From an uncultured Stenotrophomonas sp. (GTDB lineage Bacteria > Pseudomonadota > Gammaproteobacteria > Xanthomonadales > Xanthomonadaceae): a stretch of 64,000 nucleotides of DNA. Below are positions 1 through 6,808 of this stretch, piece by piece. Within the stretch, counting starts at the first letter, position 1. Each line of letters begins with the position of its first letter. The stretch lies in contig CAJYNG010000022.1 of assembly GCA_913775725.1 (NCBI GenBank), positions 124,001-188,000 of the forward strand, given 5' to 3'. The position numbers and the translations under genes are program-made. The notes beneath the pieces are model-generated. The model had not been told where the DNA came from, ran no database searches, and saw nothing but the letters and a program-made list of their open reading frames with translations.

Positions 1-1778
1 ACAACGCCCGTGCCGGTGTTGCGCGGCATGTGGATGTCGGTGTACCTGGCCGGCCTCGGCCACGCTTCACCACGCTGCTTGCGCTCCCAGAAATCGTCCA
101 GCTCGGTGACTTCCGGCAGGCTGCCGAAGTTGTAGAAGGCCGGCGGCGAAGAGGTTTCCCACTCCAGCGTACGGGCATCCCACGGGTCGCCGGTCAGGTC
201 GGCGGTCTTCTTGCGGTCGCGGATGGACACGGCCACCTGGATGATCTGGCACAGGATGCCGGCACCCACGATGAAGGCACCTGCAGCAGCCACCAGCAGC
301 AGCGGCTCGTAGGCCGGGTTGACGGTGCTCTGCAGACGACGGGTCATACCCATGAAGCCCAGCACGTACATCGGCATGAAGGTTACGTAGAAGCCGATGA
401 ACCAGCACCAGAACGCGCACTTGCCCCAGAACTCATTGAGGCGGAAGCCGAACATCTTCGGCCACCAGTAGGTGATGCCGGCGAACATGCCGAACACCAC
501 GCCGCCGATGATGACGTTGTGGAAGTGGGCGATCAGGAACAGGCTGTTGTGCAGCACGAAGTCGATGGCCGGGATCGCCAGCATCACGCCGGTCATGCCG
601 CCGATGGTGAAGGTGACCATGAAGCCGATGGTCCACAGCACGGGCGTGGTGAACTGCACGCGACCGCGGAACATGGTGAACAGCCAGTTGAAGATCTTCA
701 CGCCGGTCGGGATCGAGATGATCATCGTCGTGATGCCGAAGAAGGCATTGACGTTGGCACCCGAGCCCATGGTGAAGAAGTGGTGCAGCCACACGATGAA
801 CGACAGCACGCCGATGCAGGCGGTGGCGTAGACCATGCCCTTGTAGCCGAACAGCGCCTTGCGCGAGAAGGTCGCGATGACTTCGGAGAACACACCGAAC
901 GCCGGCAGGACCAGGATGTACACCTCCGGGTGGCCCCAGATCCAGATCAGGTTGATGTACAGCATGGCGTTGCCGCCACCGTCATTGGTGAAGAAGTGCG
1001 TACCCAGGTAACGGTCCAGGGTCAGCAGCACCAGGGTGATGGTCAGCACCGGGAAGGCAGCGACGATCAGCACGTTGGTCACCAGGGCGGTCCAGGTGAA
1101 CACCGGCATCTGCATCAGCTTCATGCTGGGGGTACGCATCTTCAAGATGGTGATGAAGAAGTTGATACCGCTCAGCGTGGTACCCAGGCCTGCGACCTGT
1201 AGACCCCAGATGTAGTAGTCCATGCCTACGCTTGGACTGTATTCGATGCCCGACAGTGGCGGGAACGCCAGCCAGCCAGTGGCAGCGAACTCACCGATCC
1301 ACAGCGACAGCATGATCAGCACCGCACCGGACACGAACAGCCAGAAGCTGAGCGAGTTGACGAACGGGAACGCGACGTCGCGCGCACCGATCTGCAGCGG
1401 CACGGCCAGGTTCATCAGGCCGGTGATCAGCGGCATCGCCACGAAGAAGATCATGATCACGCCGTGGGCGGTGAAGATCTGGTCGTAGTGGTGCGGCGGC
1501 AGGTAACCCTCGGACCCGCCGACGGCGAGCGCCTGCTGGGTACGCATCATGATGGCGTCGGAGAAACCGCGCAGCAGCATAACGAAGGCGACGATGAGGT
1601 ACATCACGCCGATCTTCTTGTGATCCACCGAGGTGAACCACTCCTTCCACAGATAGCCCCACAGCTTGAACTTGGTGATCAGGGCCATGACGCCCAGGCC
1701 ACCAAGAACCGCGCCGATCAACGTCGTCAGGACGATCGGATCGTGGGGGATCGACTCAAGAGAGAGTTTTCCCAACAT
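1..1778 (-). CDS. cyoB: Cytochrome bo3 quinol oxidase subunit I (partial, 3' end off the window)
   Basis: This is the catalytic subunit of the inner-membrane bo3 oxidase, which oxidises quinol, reduces oxygen to water and pumps protons. About 592 of the usual ~660 residues are present; the C-terminus lies beyond the left edge. Heme-copper signatures are visible: [18 protein letters not shown] with the CuB/Tyr cross-link region, WLHHFF, and HFHNV near the C-terminal part. The N-terminus [11 protein letters not shown] matches E. coli CyoB (MFGKLSLDAVP), so I start at 1778. An in-frame ATG at 1784 overlaps the cyoA stop as ATGA, but its spacing to the GGGAG site is too short. It follows cyoA directly, as in cyoABCD operons; cyoC and cyoD would lie off the left edge. 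The quinol-oxidase identity rests on resemblance to CyoB and on the lipoprotein-type subunit II next to it. Confidence 0.96.
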   Translation of the reverse strand, partial: MLGKLSLESIPHDPIVLTTLIGAVLGGLGVMALITKFKLWGYLWKEWFTSVDHKKIGVMYLIVAFVMLLRGFSDAIMMRTQQALAVGGSEGYLPPHHYDQIFTAHGVIMIFFVAMPLITGLMNLAVPLQIGARDVAFPFVNSLSFWLFVSGAVLIMLSLWIGEFAATGWLAFPPLSGIEYSPSVGMDYYIWGLQVAGLGTTLSGINFFITILKMRTPSMKLMQMPVFTWTALVTNVLIVAAFPVLTITLVLLTLDRYLGTHFFTNDGGGNAMLYINLIWIWGHPEVYILVLPAFGVFSEVIATFSRKALFGYKGMVYATACIGVLSFIVWLHHFFTMGSGANVNAFFGITTMIISIPTGVKIFNWLFTMFRGRVQFTTPVLWTIGFMVTFTIGGMTGVMLAIPAIDFVLHNSLFLIAHFHNVIIGGVVFGMFAGITYWWPKMFGFRLNEFWGKCAFWCWFIGFYVTFMPMYVLGFMGMTRRLQSTVNPAYEPLLLVAAAGAFIVGAGILCQIIQVAVSIRDRKKTADLTGDPWDARTLEWETSSPPAFYNFGSLPEVTELDDFWERKQRGEAWPRPARYTDIHMPRNTGTGV

Positions 1779-1780
1779 GT

Positions 1781-2836
1781 TCATTCTCCCGAACCCGCGT
1801 GACCGGCGTGACCGGCGGCGGCGTGTTCGTCAGCAGTGTGTCCGGCATGTTCGGCCGGAGCGGCAGCAGCGTCGGTATGGCCTTCGTGGCCCTCGTGACC
1901 TGCATGGGCATCGTGGCCTTCGGCAGCGGCACCATCGGCCGGGGCCTCGTGCTCGTGCTTCATGCCGTAGTGCTTGTTGTCGCCCATGTGCTTGGCGATG
2001 ACCCAGTCGAACAGGCCTTCTTCGGTCTTGCCGAAGTAGGTGACCGGATACCACTCGGCGTTGCGTGCTTCACCCAGGGCCTTGAACGAGGCCTTGTCCA
2101 GGGTCTGCTCGCCGGCGCGGACCTGGTCCAGCCACTGGCGGTATTCGGCATCGGTGACCGAGTAGGCGGTGAAGTGCATCTTGGCGAAGCCCGCGCCGCT
2201 GTAGTGCGAGGACATGCCCGGGAATTCACCGGTCTCGTTGGCGATCAGATGGAGCTTGGTCTCCATCGCAGCCATCGAGTAGATCATGCTGCCCAGGTGC
2301 GGGATGAAGAAGGCATTCATCACCGAATCGGACGTGATCTTGAAGTTCAGCGGCGTGTTGACCGGGAACTTGATTTCGTTGACGACCGCCACCTTCTCTT
2401 CCGGATAGATGAACAGCCACTTCCAGTCCAGCGAGATCGCCTCGATGGTGACCGGCTTGACGTCCGAATCCAGCGGCTTGTACGGGTCCAGTGCGTGCGA
2501 CGAGCGCCAGGTCAGGACCGCCAGTACCAGCACGATCATGCAGGGAATGGACCACACCACCACCTCGATCGCCGTCGAGTGGGACCACTTCGGCTCGTAA
2601 CGGGCCTTGGTGTTGGAGGCGCGATACTTCCACGCGAAGGTCAGGGTCATGATGATGACCGGGATGACGACCAGCAGCATGAGCACGGTGGCCGTGATCA
2701 GCAGGGTCTTCTCATCCTGGCCGATCTGGCCCTTCGGACTGAGGATGGCCACGGCATCGCAGCCGGTGAGCATCACCAGCAACGACAGCAGCAGGCCCGG
2801 GCGCAACCAGCGCCCAAGGGTTTTCAACGGAATCAT
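1781..2836 (-). CDS. cyoA: Cytochrome bo3 quinol oxidase subunit II, with His-rich tail
   Basis: Subunit II of the bo3 oxidase, 351 residues. A type II signal peptide ends in the lipobox LTGC, followed by a second membrane helix (about residues 30-60) and the periplasmic cupredoxin-like domain, which in quinol oxidases lacks CuA. I see no CuA Cys-x3-Cys pair, which supports CyoA rather than a cytochrome c oxidase subunit II. The last ~60 residues are an unusual low-complexity tail with repeated [10 protein letters not shown]-type units, absent from E. coli CyoA. The start at 2836 ([11 protein letters not shown]) places the signal peptide correctly; an upstream in-frame ATG at 2902 would add 22 non-conserved residues. 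The stop codon overlaps the upstream ATG of cyoB. Confidence 0.95.
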   Translation of the reverse strand: MIPLKTLGRWLRPGLLLSLLVMLTGCDAVAILSPKGQIGQDEKTLLITATVLMLLVVIPVIIMTLTFAWKYRASNTKARYEPKWSHSTAIEVVVWSIPCMIVLVLAVLTWRSSHALDPYKPLDSDVKPVTIEAISLDWKWLFIYPEEKVAVVNEIKFPVNTPLNFKITSDSVMNAFFIPHLGSMIYSMAAMETKLHLIANETGEFPGMSSHYSGAGFAKMHFTAYSVTDAEYRQWLDQVRAGEQTLDKASFKALGEARNAEWYPVTYFGKTEEGLFDWVIAKHMGDNKHYGMKHEHEAPADGAAAEGHDAHAGHEGHEGHTDAAAAPAEHAGHTADEHAAAGHAGHAGSGE

Positions 2837-3188
2837 CGGTCGATCCAATTGCGAGGGAATGCCGTTCCCCGTCCTGCCTGTTCCGGCCAAAGCCGGTCCC
2901 ACCGGTCCGGAAGACAGGTAGGGAGGTGGGGTCGAGTCAGCCTTTCAATTTTAGGCCGTCACCCACCATTTAAGAAAGGCATTGACAATGATCAGGCGCA
3001 GGAAAGGCCCGTTTCAGGCTGCGACACGTTGTCGCACCGCGCGGGCGCGGCGGGCAGAACACCCGAGGGCGGCATCCTAGCATCGGGCGATGGCCCCTGC
3101 TCCGCCCGTGTTCGGCAAAGTCATCTGAACCTGTTCAGGCGTACTGGCGGGTGCCTGGCGTGGGATGCTCGGCGCAGGAGGAAGGCCC
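2837..3188. promoter_or_regulatory. Intergenic region between divergent cyoA and GyrI-like gene
   Basis: This 352-bp gap separates the divergent cyo operon and the GyrI-like gene and must hold promoters for both. I cannot assign -35/-10 pairs with confidence. The most AT-rich part is 2944-2993. It contains an FNR/CRP-like dyad, listed separately. No coding region or RNA gene is evident. Confidence 0.5.
2982..2995. promoter_or_regulatory. Candidate FNR-type box upstream of cyo
   Basis: TTGACAATGATCAG resembles the FNR consensus TTGAT-N4-ATCAA, with one mismatch in each half-site. It lies about 145 bp upstream of cyoA. In E. coli the cyo operon is repressed by FNR and ArcA, so the location is sensible. 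A single degenerate match proves little; this is an inference. Confidence 0.3.
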
Positions 3189-3824
3189 GTGGACAAGATC
3201 GACTTCAAGAAGCGCGACCGCGCGTTGTACCAGCCCCCGGCGGGCCGGTTCGTGACGGTGGACGTACCGCCCCTGCCCTACCTGATGGTCGACGGCCGCG
3301 GGGATCCGAATACCGCCCCCGCGTATGTGCAGGCGGTGCAGTGGCTGTACTCGGTGAGCTATGCACTGAAGTTCGCGCTGAAGGCCGGGGGCCAGGACTA
3401 CGTGGTGCCACCGCTGGAAGCGCTTTGGACCGCCGAGGATCCGTCGAGCTTTGTGGCACGCCGCAAGGATGAGTGGAGGTGGACGGTGATGATCCGTACG
3501 CCGGACGGGATCAGTCCAGCGCAGTTGGAGGCTGCCATCGCCAAGGCGGCGAAGAAACTGGGCGACGTTCCGGCCTGCCTTCGCCATGCGATTCTTGAGG
3601 AAGGCCTCTGCCTGCAGACCCTGCATGTAGGCGCCTACGATGACGAGGGTCCGGCCCTGGCCCATCTGCACGACGAACTGATGCCTTCGCTGGGCTACGC
3701 CTTCGCCGGCCCCCATCACGAGATCTATCTGAGCGATCCGCGCAAGACCGACGCGGCGCGGTTGAAGACCGTGCTGCGGCAGCCGGTGCGCGCGCTTGAG
3801 CCTGATAAGGGTTCGCGCTCATGA
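3189..3824 (+). CDS. GyrI-like small-molecule-binding domain protein
   Basis: A 211-residue cytosolic protein resembling the stand-alone GyrI-like family (COG4832). The N-terminus VDKIDFKKRDRALYQPP and the segment YLMVDGRGDPN are typical of this group, which shares the SOUL/GyrI ligand-binding fold with effector domains of AraC/MerR regulators but has no HTH here. The start is a GTG at 3189, preceded at good spacing by a strong AGGAGG ribosome-binding site (about 3177-3182); an ATG at 3165 lies upstream of that site. The ligand is unknown. It ends 33 bp before the left attachment repeat of the island, so it is the last core gene before the accessory segment. Confidence 0.8.
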   Translation: MDKIDFKKRDRALYQPPAGRFVTVDVPPLPYLMVDGRGDPNTAPAYVQAVQWLYSVSYALKFALKAGGQDYVVPPLEALWTAEDPSSFVARRKDEWRWTVMIRTPDGISPAQLEAAIAKAAKKLGDVPACLRHAILEEGLCLQTLHVGAYDDEGPALAHLHDELMPSLGYAFAGPHHEIYLSDPRKTDAARLKTVLRQPVRALEPDKGSRS

Positions 3825-3857
3825 CACAAGAGCCGTGATTGCTTCAAATGCCCAAAG

Positions 3858-3935
3858 AAAAAGCCCCGACCAAGGCCGGGGCTTTTCATTACAACTGGTG
3901 CCGGAAACAGGAGTCGAACCTGCGACCTACGCATT
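3858..3935. repeat. Left attachment repeat (tRNA-Thr 3' fragment plus terminator)
   Basis: Identical over 78 bp to 12406-12483. It contains the hairpin GCCCCGACC/GGCCGGGGC followed by a T-rich tract, then the 3' end of tRNA-Thr (CCA end, acceptor strand, T arm) up to the anticodon stem, read on the minus strand. Identity stops after GCATT, so no complete tRNA is encoded here. Confidence 0.95.
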
Positions 3936-4007
3936 GCCGATCGCCAGCGACTGCCAAGAGGCTGGCTGGAATGAGGAGCTGTGCCCGGAAGAACAAAGCA
4001 ATCTTGC

Positions 4008-4538
4008 TCATTCAATCGCGACGAAAGAGTATTCACCTGCAGGAAACTGCCAAAAAGCTGGAGCAACCTCGCCCGGCATGGTCAAGAGAAACGCTCCCGG
4101 CACGCCTAACGCCACGGCCGAGAAGGTCCGGCCATCGGCAAAATGCAAACAAATGCCGGAGTCAACGATCAGTCCGTCACCTTGCCAACGGACGATCTCG
4201 ATGTGGACAACATCACACTCTTCCAGAAAATCCAGATTGCCCCATTCGCTTGTCGATTCAACAGCACCCCTCGACAGAACTTCGACGTTTATCGTCCCAA
4301 ATTCATCCCATCCCTGAGCAGCGGTACTGGAAGATGTCAATTCAAGGGACATATCCGGATCAAAATCCAAAATCATCTGCCAAGCCGACCTCGCTGTCTG
4401 CATTTTGGGAATTCTGCATGCAAGAAGCCGACGCCCTCGGAGCAAAGCAGCCAATCCATCCAGCTCCGAACCCTGCAGTTGCAGCGGCAAATAGCGTACC
4501 CCGTCGGAGAGCTGTTCAATCGTAGTGTAGGATTTCAT
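4008..4538 (-). CDS. Hypothetical protein, second gene of a small accessory pair
   Basis: A 176-residue protein I do not recognise. It has no signal peptide or membrane helix and is acidic overall. The sequence alternates hydrophobic and polar residues (for example WGNLDFLEECDVVHIEIVRW), suggesting a beta-rich fold, and ends EYSFVAIE. Its ATG overlaps the stop of the upstream gene (ATGA at 4535-4538), implying translational coupling. Base composition is lower in GC than the core genome. The position at the end of an Rhs island, behind a possible immunity gene, makes an orphan immunity or accessory role plausible, but there is no direct evidence. Confidence 0.6.
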   Translation of the reverse strand: MKSYTTIEQLSDGVRYLPLQLQGSELDGLAALLRGRRLLACRIPKMQTARSAWQMILDFDPDMSLELTSSSTAAQGWDEFGTINVEVLSRGAVESTSEWGNLDFLEECDVVHIEIVRWQGDGLIVDSGICLHFADGRTFSAVALGVPGAFLLTMPGEVAPAFWQFPAGEYSFVAIE

Positions 4539-4897
4539 GTGGCATTGATCGCCGACAGAACGACTTCAATCCCAACATCTGCACATATCCTCAGCGCCTG
4601 CTGCCGCGCCTCCGCCGGGGAGAGTCGCCCAGCCATCCTCATCGCTTCAGCTGACAGCCCCGCATCGAACGAGATCTTGTTCACCACATCTTCCTGAACG
4701 CGGCGATGCAACTCGATAGCGGGGCCGAGCTTCATTTTGCTCTCGGGATGCAGCGCACTTGAAGCTTCATGTCCGTCCAGTGCTTCGTAGTAGTAGAAAT
4801 TCGAGTATTTCTCAATGAAAATTTGGGCATCAACGGAACCCAACGCGAACTCTCTCACAAGCTTCGTCATCTCAATGATCGCAGCTTCAGTTTCCAT
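4535..4897 (-). CDS. Small protein, possibly colicin-D-immunity-like (orphan immunity candidate)
   Basis: A 120-residue soluble, probably helical protein. The N-terminal part (EMTKLVREFALGSVDAQIFI followed by EKY) resembles the opening of colicin-D-type immunity proteins (a short helix, a small-residue turn, then x-F-x-E-K/R-x). The resemblance is from memory and weak. Its first 11 bases overlap the 3' end of the broken integrase, and it is coupled to the downstream gene by an ATGA overlap. No matching toxin domain lies beside it, so if it is an immunity protein it is an orphan, as often left at Rhs loci after toxin-tip exchange. Confidence 0.55.
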   Translation of the reverse strand: METEAAIIEMTKLVREFALGSVDAQIFIEKYSNFYYYEALDGHEASSALHPESKMKLGPAIELHRRVQEDVVNKISFDAGLSAEAMRMAGRLSPAEARQQALRICADVGIEVVLSAINAT

Positions 4898-5294
4898 GAT
4901 CTACGTCACTCCAACTCATTGTTTGATCGGAAGCCATGCGGCCCGGGTACTGACGACCACCCTTGAGCTCAGCAACCGCCCGGGGTTCGAAGTGATCGTT
5001 GAGGAGCGCTTCGAGAGTGCAACTGGTAGGCTTCGACTTCGCAAGCGCAGGCAATCCGGACTGAACGTACTCAGCGACCGCTTGCCGGGCTTGGTCGCGG
5101 GCCTGATCCAGCGTCAGATGCTCAACCGAACCCAAGGTTCGACGCTTACCGTGCGCCCAGGTCACGATCCAAGCCTTGTGCCTTGAAGGCTGCACTCGCA
5201 GGATCAGACCTCGAACCTGGGCATCCCTAAGCTCATAGGGGCGGTCTCGGAGCTCAGCCGTGAGAACAATGCGTTTGGTGAGGGCGGATGACAT
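4887..5294 (-). pseudogene. Tyrosine integrase, N-terminal fragment
   Basis: The 135-residue reading frame starts MSSALTKRIVLTAELRD and contains the arm-binding segment typical of P4-type integrases: GLILRVQPSRHKAWIVTW, then RRTLGSVEHLTLDQARDQAR. After LEALLNDHFEPRAVAELKGG it runs into unrelated residues and stops. The core-binding and catalytic domains with the R-H-R-Y residues are absent. Full-length relatives are about 400 residues. This is therefore the decayed integrase that probably inserted the island. The ~200 bp upstream (5295-5493) contain nothing I can identify. Confidence 0.8.
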
Positions 5295-5493
5295 CAGGCG
5301 GAGGATCCATAAGTGGCCATAAGACCAACTTAGGACAAGATGCGAGGCGGTGATTGGACAAGGATTGACCGCGACCAAGAAATTCGTGCGCTCTCAATCG
5401 TCGCGGGAAAATGCAAATCAAGGCAAATCCTTCGAACGCCGCCACATTCTTGCTGGATACATCCAGCCCAAATCAGTGCATCACAGCCCACAT

Positions 5494-5874
5494 CTAAGCG
5501 TTCCGGCGCGGGAAAAACACCCGCTGCGGCCGAAAGATCCTAAGCAGCATACGCCGGAACGCAAGACACATGCGCTCAACCTTGCCTATCCTAAAAAAAG
5601 TAAAACCCAGGTCACGCCCTTCGAATTCAAACATCCTCCCTTCAGAAATTTCCCAAACGTCACGTATTGAAAAATATGTTCTAAATAATCCCATCTCAAT
5701 AGTCGATACGAAATGTGAACCCATACGATCCAAAAGTACCCACCGCATGCGATCAACTGCAGTCGCAACATTCGATGACTTGATGAAAAACGTCGCTTGG
5801 AATCCGCCAACATCAGCCCCGAGGCCAGACGCTCGAACAAAGATCCCTTCAACCATGAACTCATAGAATCTCAC
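5494..5874 (-). CDS. Candidate immunity protein of the Rhs toxin tip
   Basis: A 126-residue protein rich in Phe and Arg, with no signal peptide; a pI above 9 seems likely from its composition. It starts 4 bp after the stop of the Rhs core/toxin gene, from a GTG at 5874 behind GGGGAG; an internal ATG at 5856 is the alternative. Position immediately 3' of the variable tip is where cognate immunity genes sit in Rhs and other polymorphic toxin loci. Codon use is clearly more AT-rich than in the neighbours, another hallmark of exchanged toxin-immunity cassettes. I recognise no family. The function is inferred only from context. Confidence 0.6.
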   Translation of the reverse strand: MRFYEFMVEGIFVRASGLGADVGGFQATFFIKSSNVATAVDRMRWVLLDRMGSHFVSTIEMGLFRTYFSIRDVWEISEGRMFEFEGRDLGFTFFRIGKVERMCLAFRRMLLRIFRPQRVFFPRRNA

Positions 5875-5878
5875 AAGC

Positions 5879-6808
5879 CTATCTCCCCTTGCTCAGCTCT
5901 TGATCCAGCCTTTTAGAATCAAGCCTTCCGTCAACTCGAAAATAACCCTGAAATCCACCATCCTCCCCCATCTTTACGCCCGGCATAGGCAGGCCAGTCT
6001 TCTCGCTGATCGCACCCATAGTGCCATTCCATCTTGCAACATCAGACTGCTCAGCAGGCCTAGGAACCGGGTCAGGGATGTACTCTGCCGAATCAGCAAC
6101 TTGCTCAAGCGTACCGGCCAGAGCTAGTGCGCCGACGCTGACCTTACCCCAGAAGGAGTGTCCCCTTACGCTCTCTGTCTGGTAATGCGGAAGTCCTTTG
6201 CCGCCCCCCTCTAGTTCATGGCCCACATGTTTGAGCTGGCCCTCCGCCCCGTGTGCGGATGTCTCAATCTGCCTCGCTACTTGTCTTCTGTCCGCTATCA
6301 CGTTCTGCTGCGCCCGGCGCGCACTGACGGCCTGCTCCTGAGTCAGTCGTGCAATCTTATGGACCTGGTTTGCGGTGAGCCTGACGAGCCATGCAACTTT
6401 TCCGGCTTCTCCATCAGAATCTACGTAGGTGTACGGATTCCCGTTCGCATACCGATACCGATTGAACTGCCCAACCGGCTGCTCATACGCCGTCACAGGA
6501 TCCACCGATAGGAACACACCCAGCTGCGGATCCATGTACCGCTGCTGCATGTAGCTCAGCCCGGTGGCCGCATCGCTCACATGCCCGGTATACCCAGGTC
6601 CGTCCGTGACCTGACCACCCACCACGGCACCGTACGGCTCGTAGTCATAGCGCTTGATCACTTTGCCGTTGGCATCGCTCTCGGCTACGACCGAGCCCAA
6701 CGCATCGGTGTGGATGTAGGTAACCGTCTGCCCAAATACGGGCCCAACAGCAAACATGCCTACCAGAAAAGCGAGGGATCGCAAGAGGAACCCTTTATCG
6801 ACCTGCAT
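5879..6808 (-). CDS. Secreted Rhs core domain with variable C-terminal (toxin) tip
   Basis: A 309-residue protein. Residues 1-27 form a Sec signal peptide (FLLRSLAFLVGMFAVGPVFG). Residues 28-133 are the conserved Rhs-associated core: YIHTDALGSVVAESDANG, YDYEPYG, GLSYMQQRYMDPQLGVFLSVDP, and NPYTYVDSDG, the equivalent of the DPxG end of the core. Residues 134-309 are a unique tip: a charged helical stretch, then GGGKGLPHYQTE and RGHSFWG (His209, His217), a short hydrophobic segment and a polar C-terminus. The His-containing motif could be enzymatic, but I cannot name the family. The start at 6808 has its own GGGGGAG ribosome-binding site and overlaps the end of the large Rhs gene by 14 bp in a different frame. 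In ordinary Rhs proteins this core is continuous with the repeat shell. Confidence 0.85.
   Translation of the reverse strand: MQVDKGFLLRSLAFLVGMFAVGPVFGQTVTYIHTDALGSVVAESDANGKVIKRYDYEPYGAVVGGQVTDGPGYTGHVSDAATGLSYMQQRYMDPQLGVFLSVDPVTAYEQPVGQFNRYRYANGNPYTYVDSDGEAGKVAWLVRLTANQVHKIARLTQEQAVSARRAQQNVIADRRQVARQIETSAHGAEGQLKHVGHELEGGGKGLPHYQTESVRGHSFWGKVSVGALALAGTLEQVADSAEYIPDPVPRPAEQSDVARWNGTMGAISEKTGLPMPGVKMGEDGGFQGYFRVDGRLDSKRLDQELSKGR

Noticed and set aside
1-2836. Assignment as cytochrome c oxidase subunits I/II (ctaD/ctaC)
   Set aside because: Subunit II has a lipobox and no CuA Cys pair, and subunit I follows E. coli CyoB closely; the bo3 quinol oxidase fits better.
3839-4525. Plus-strand frame across the left attachment repeat containing KQESNLRPTH
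   Set aside because: This peptide is the well-known spurious translation of tRNA 3' ends and terminators. The same string appears at the right repeat (about 12420-12480).
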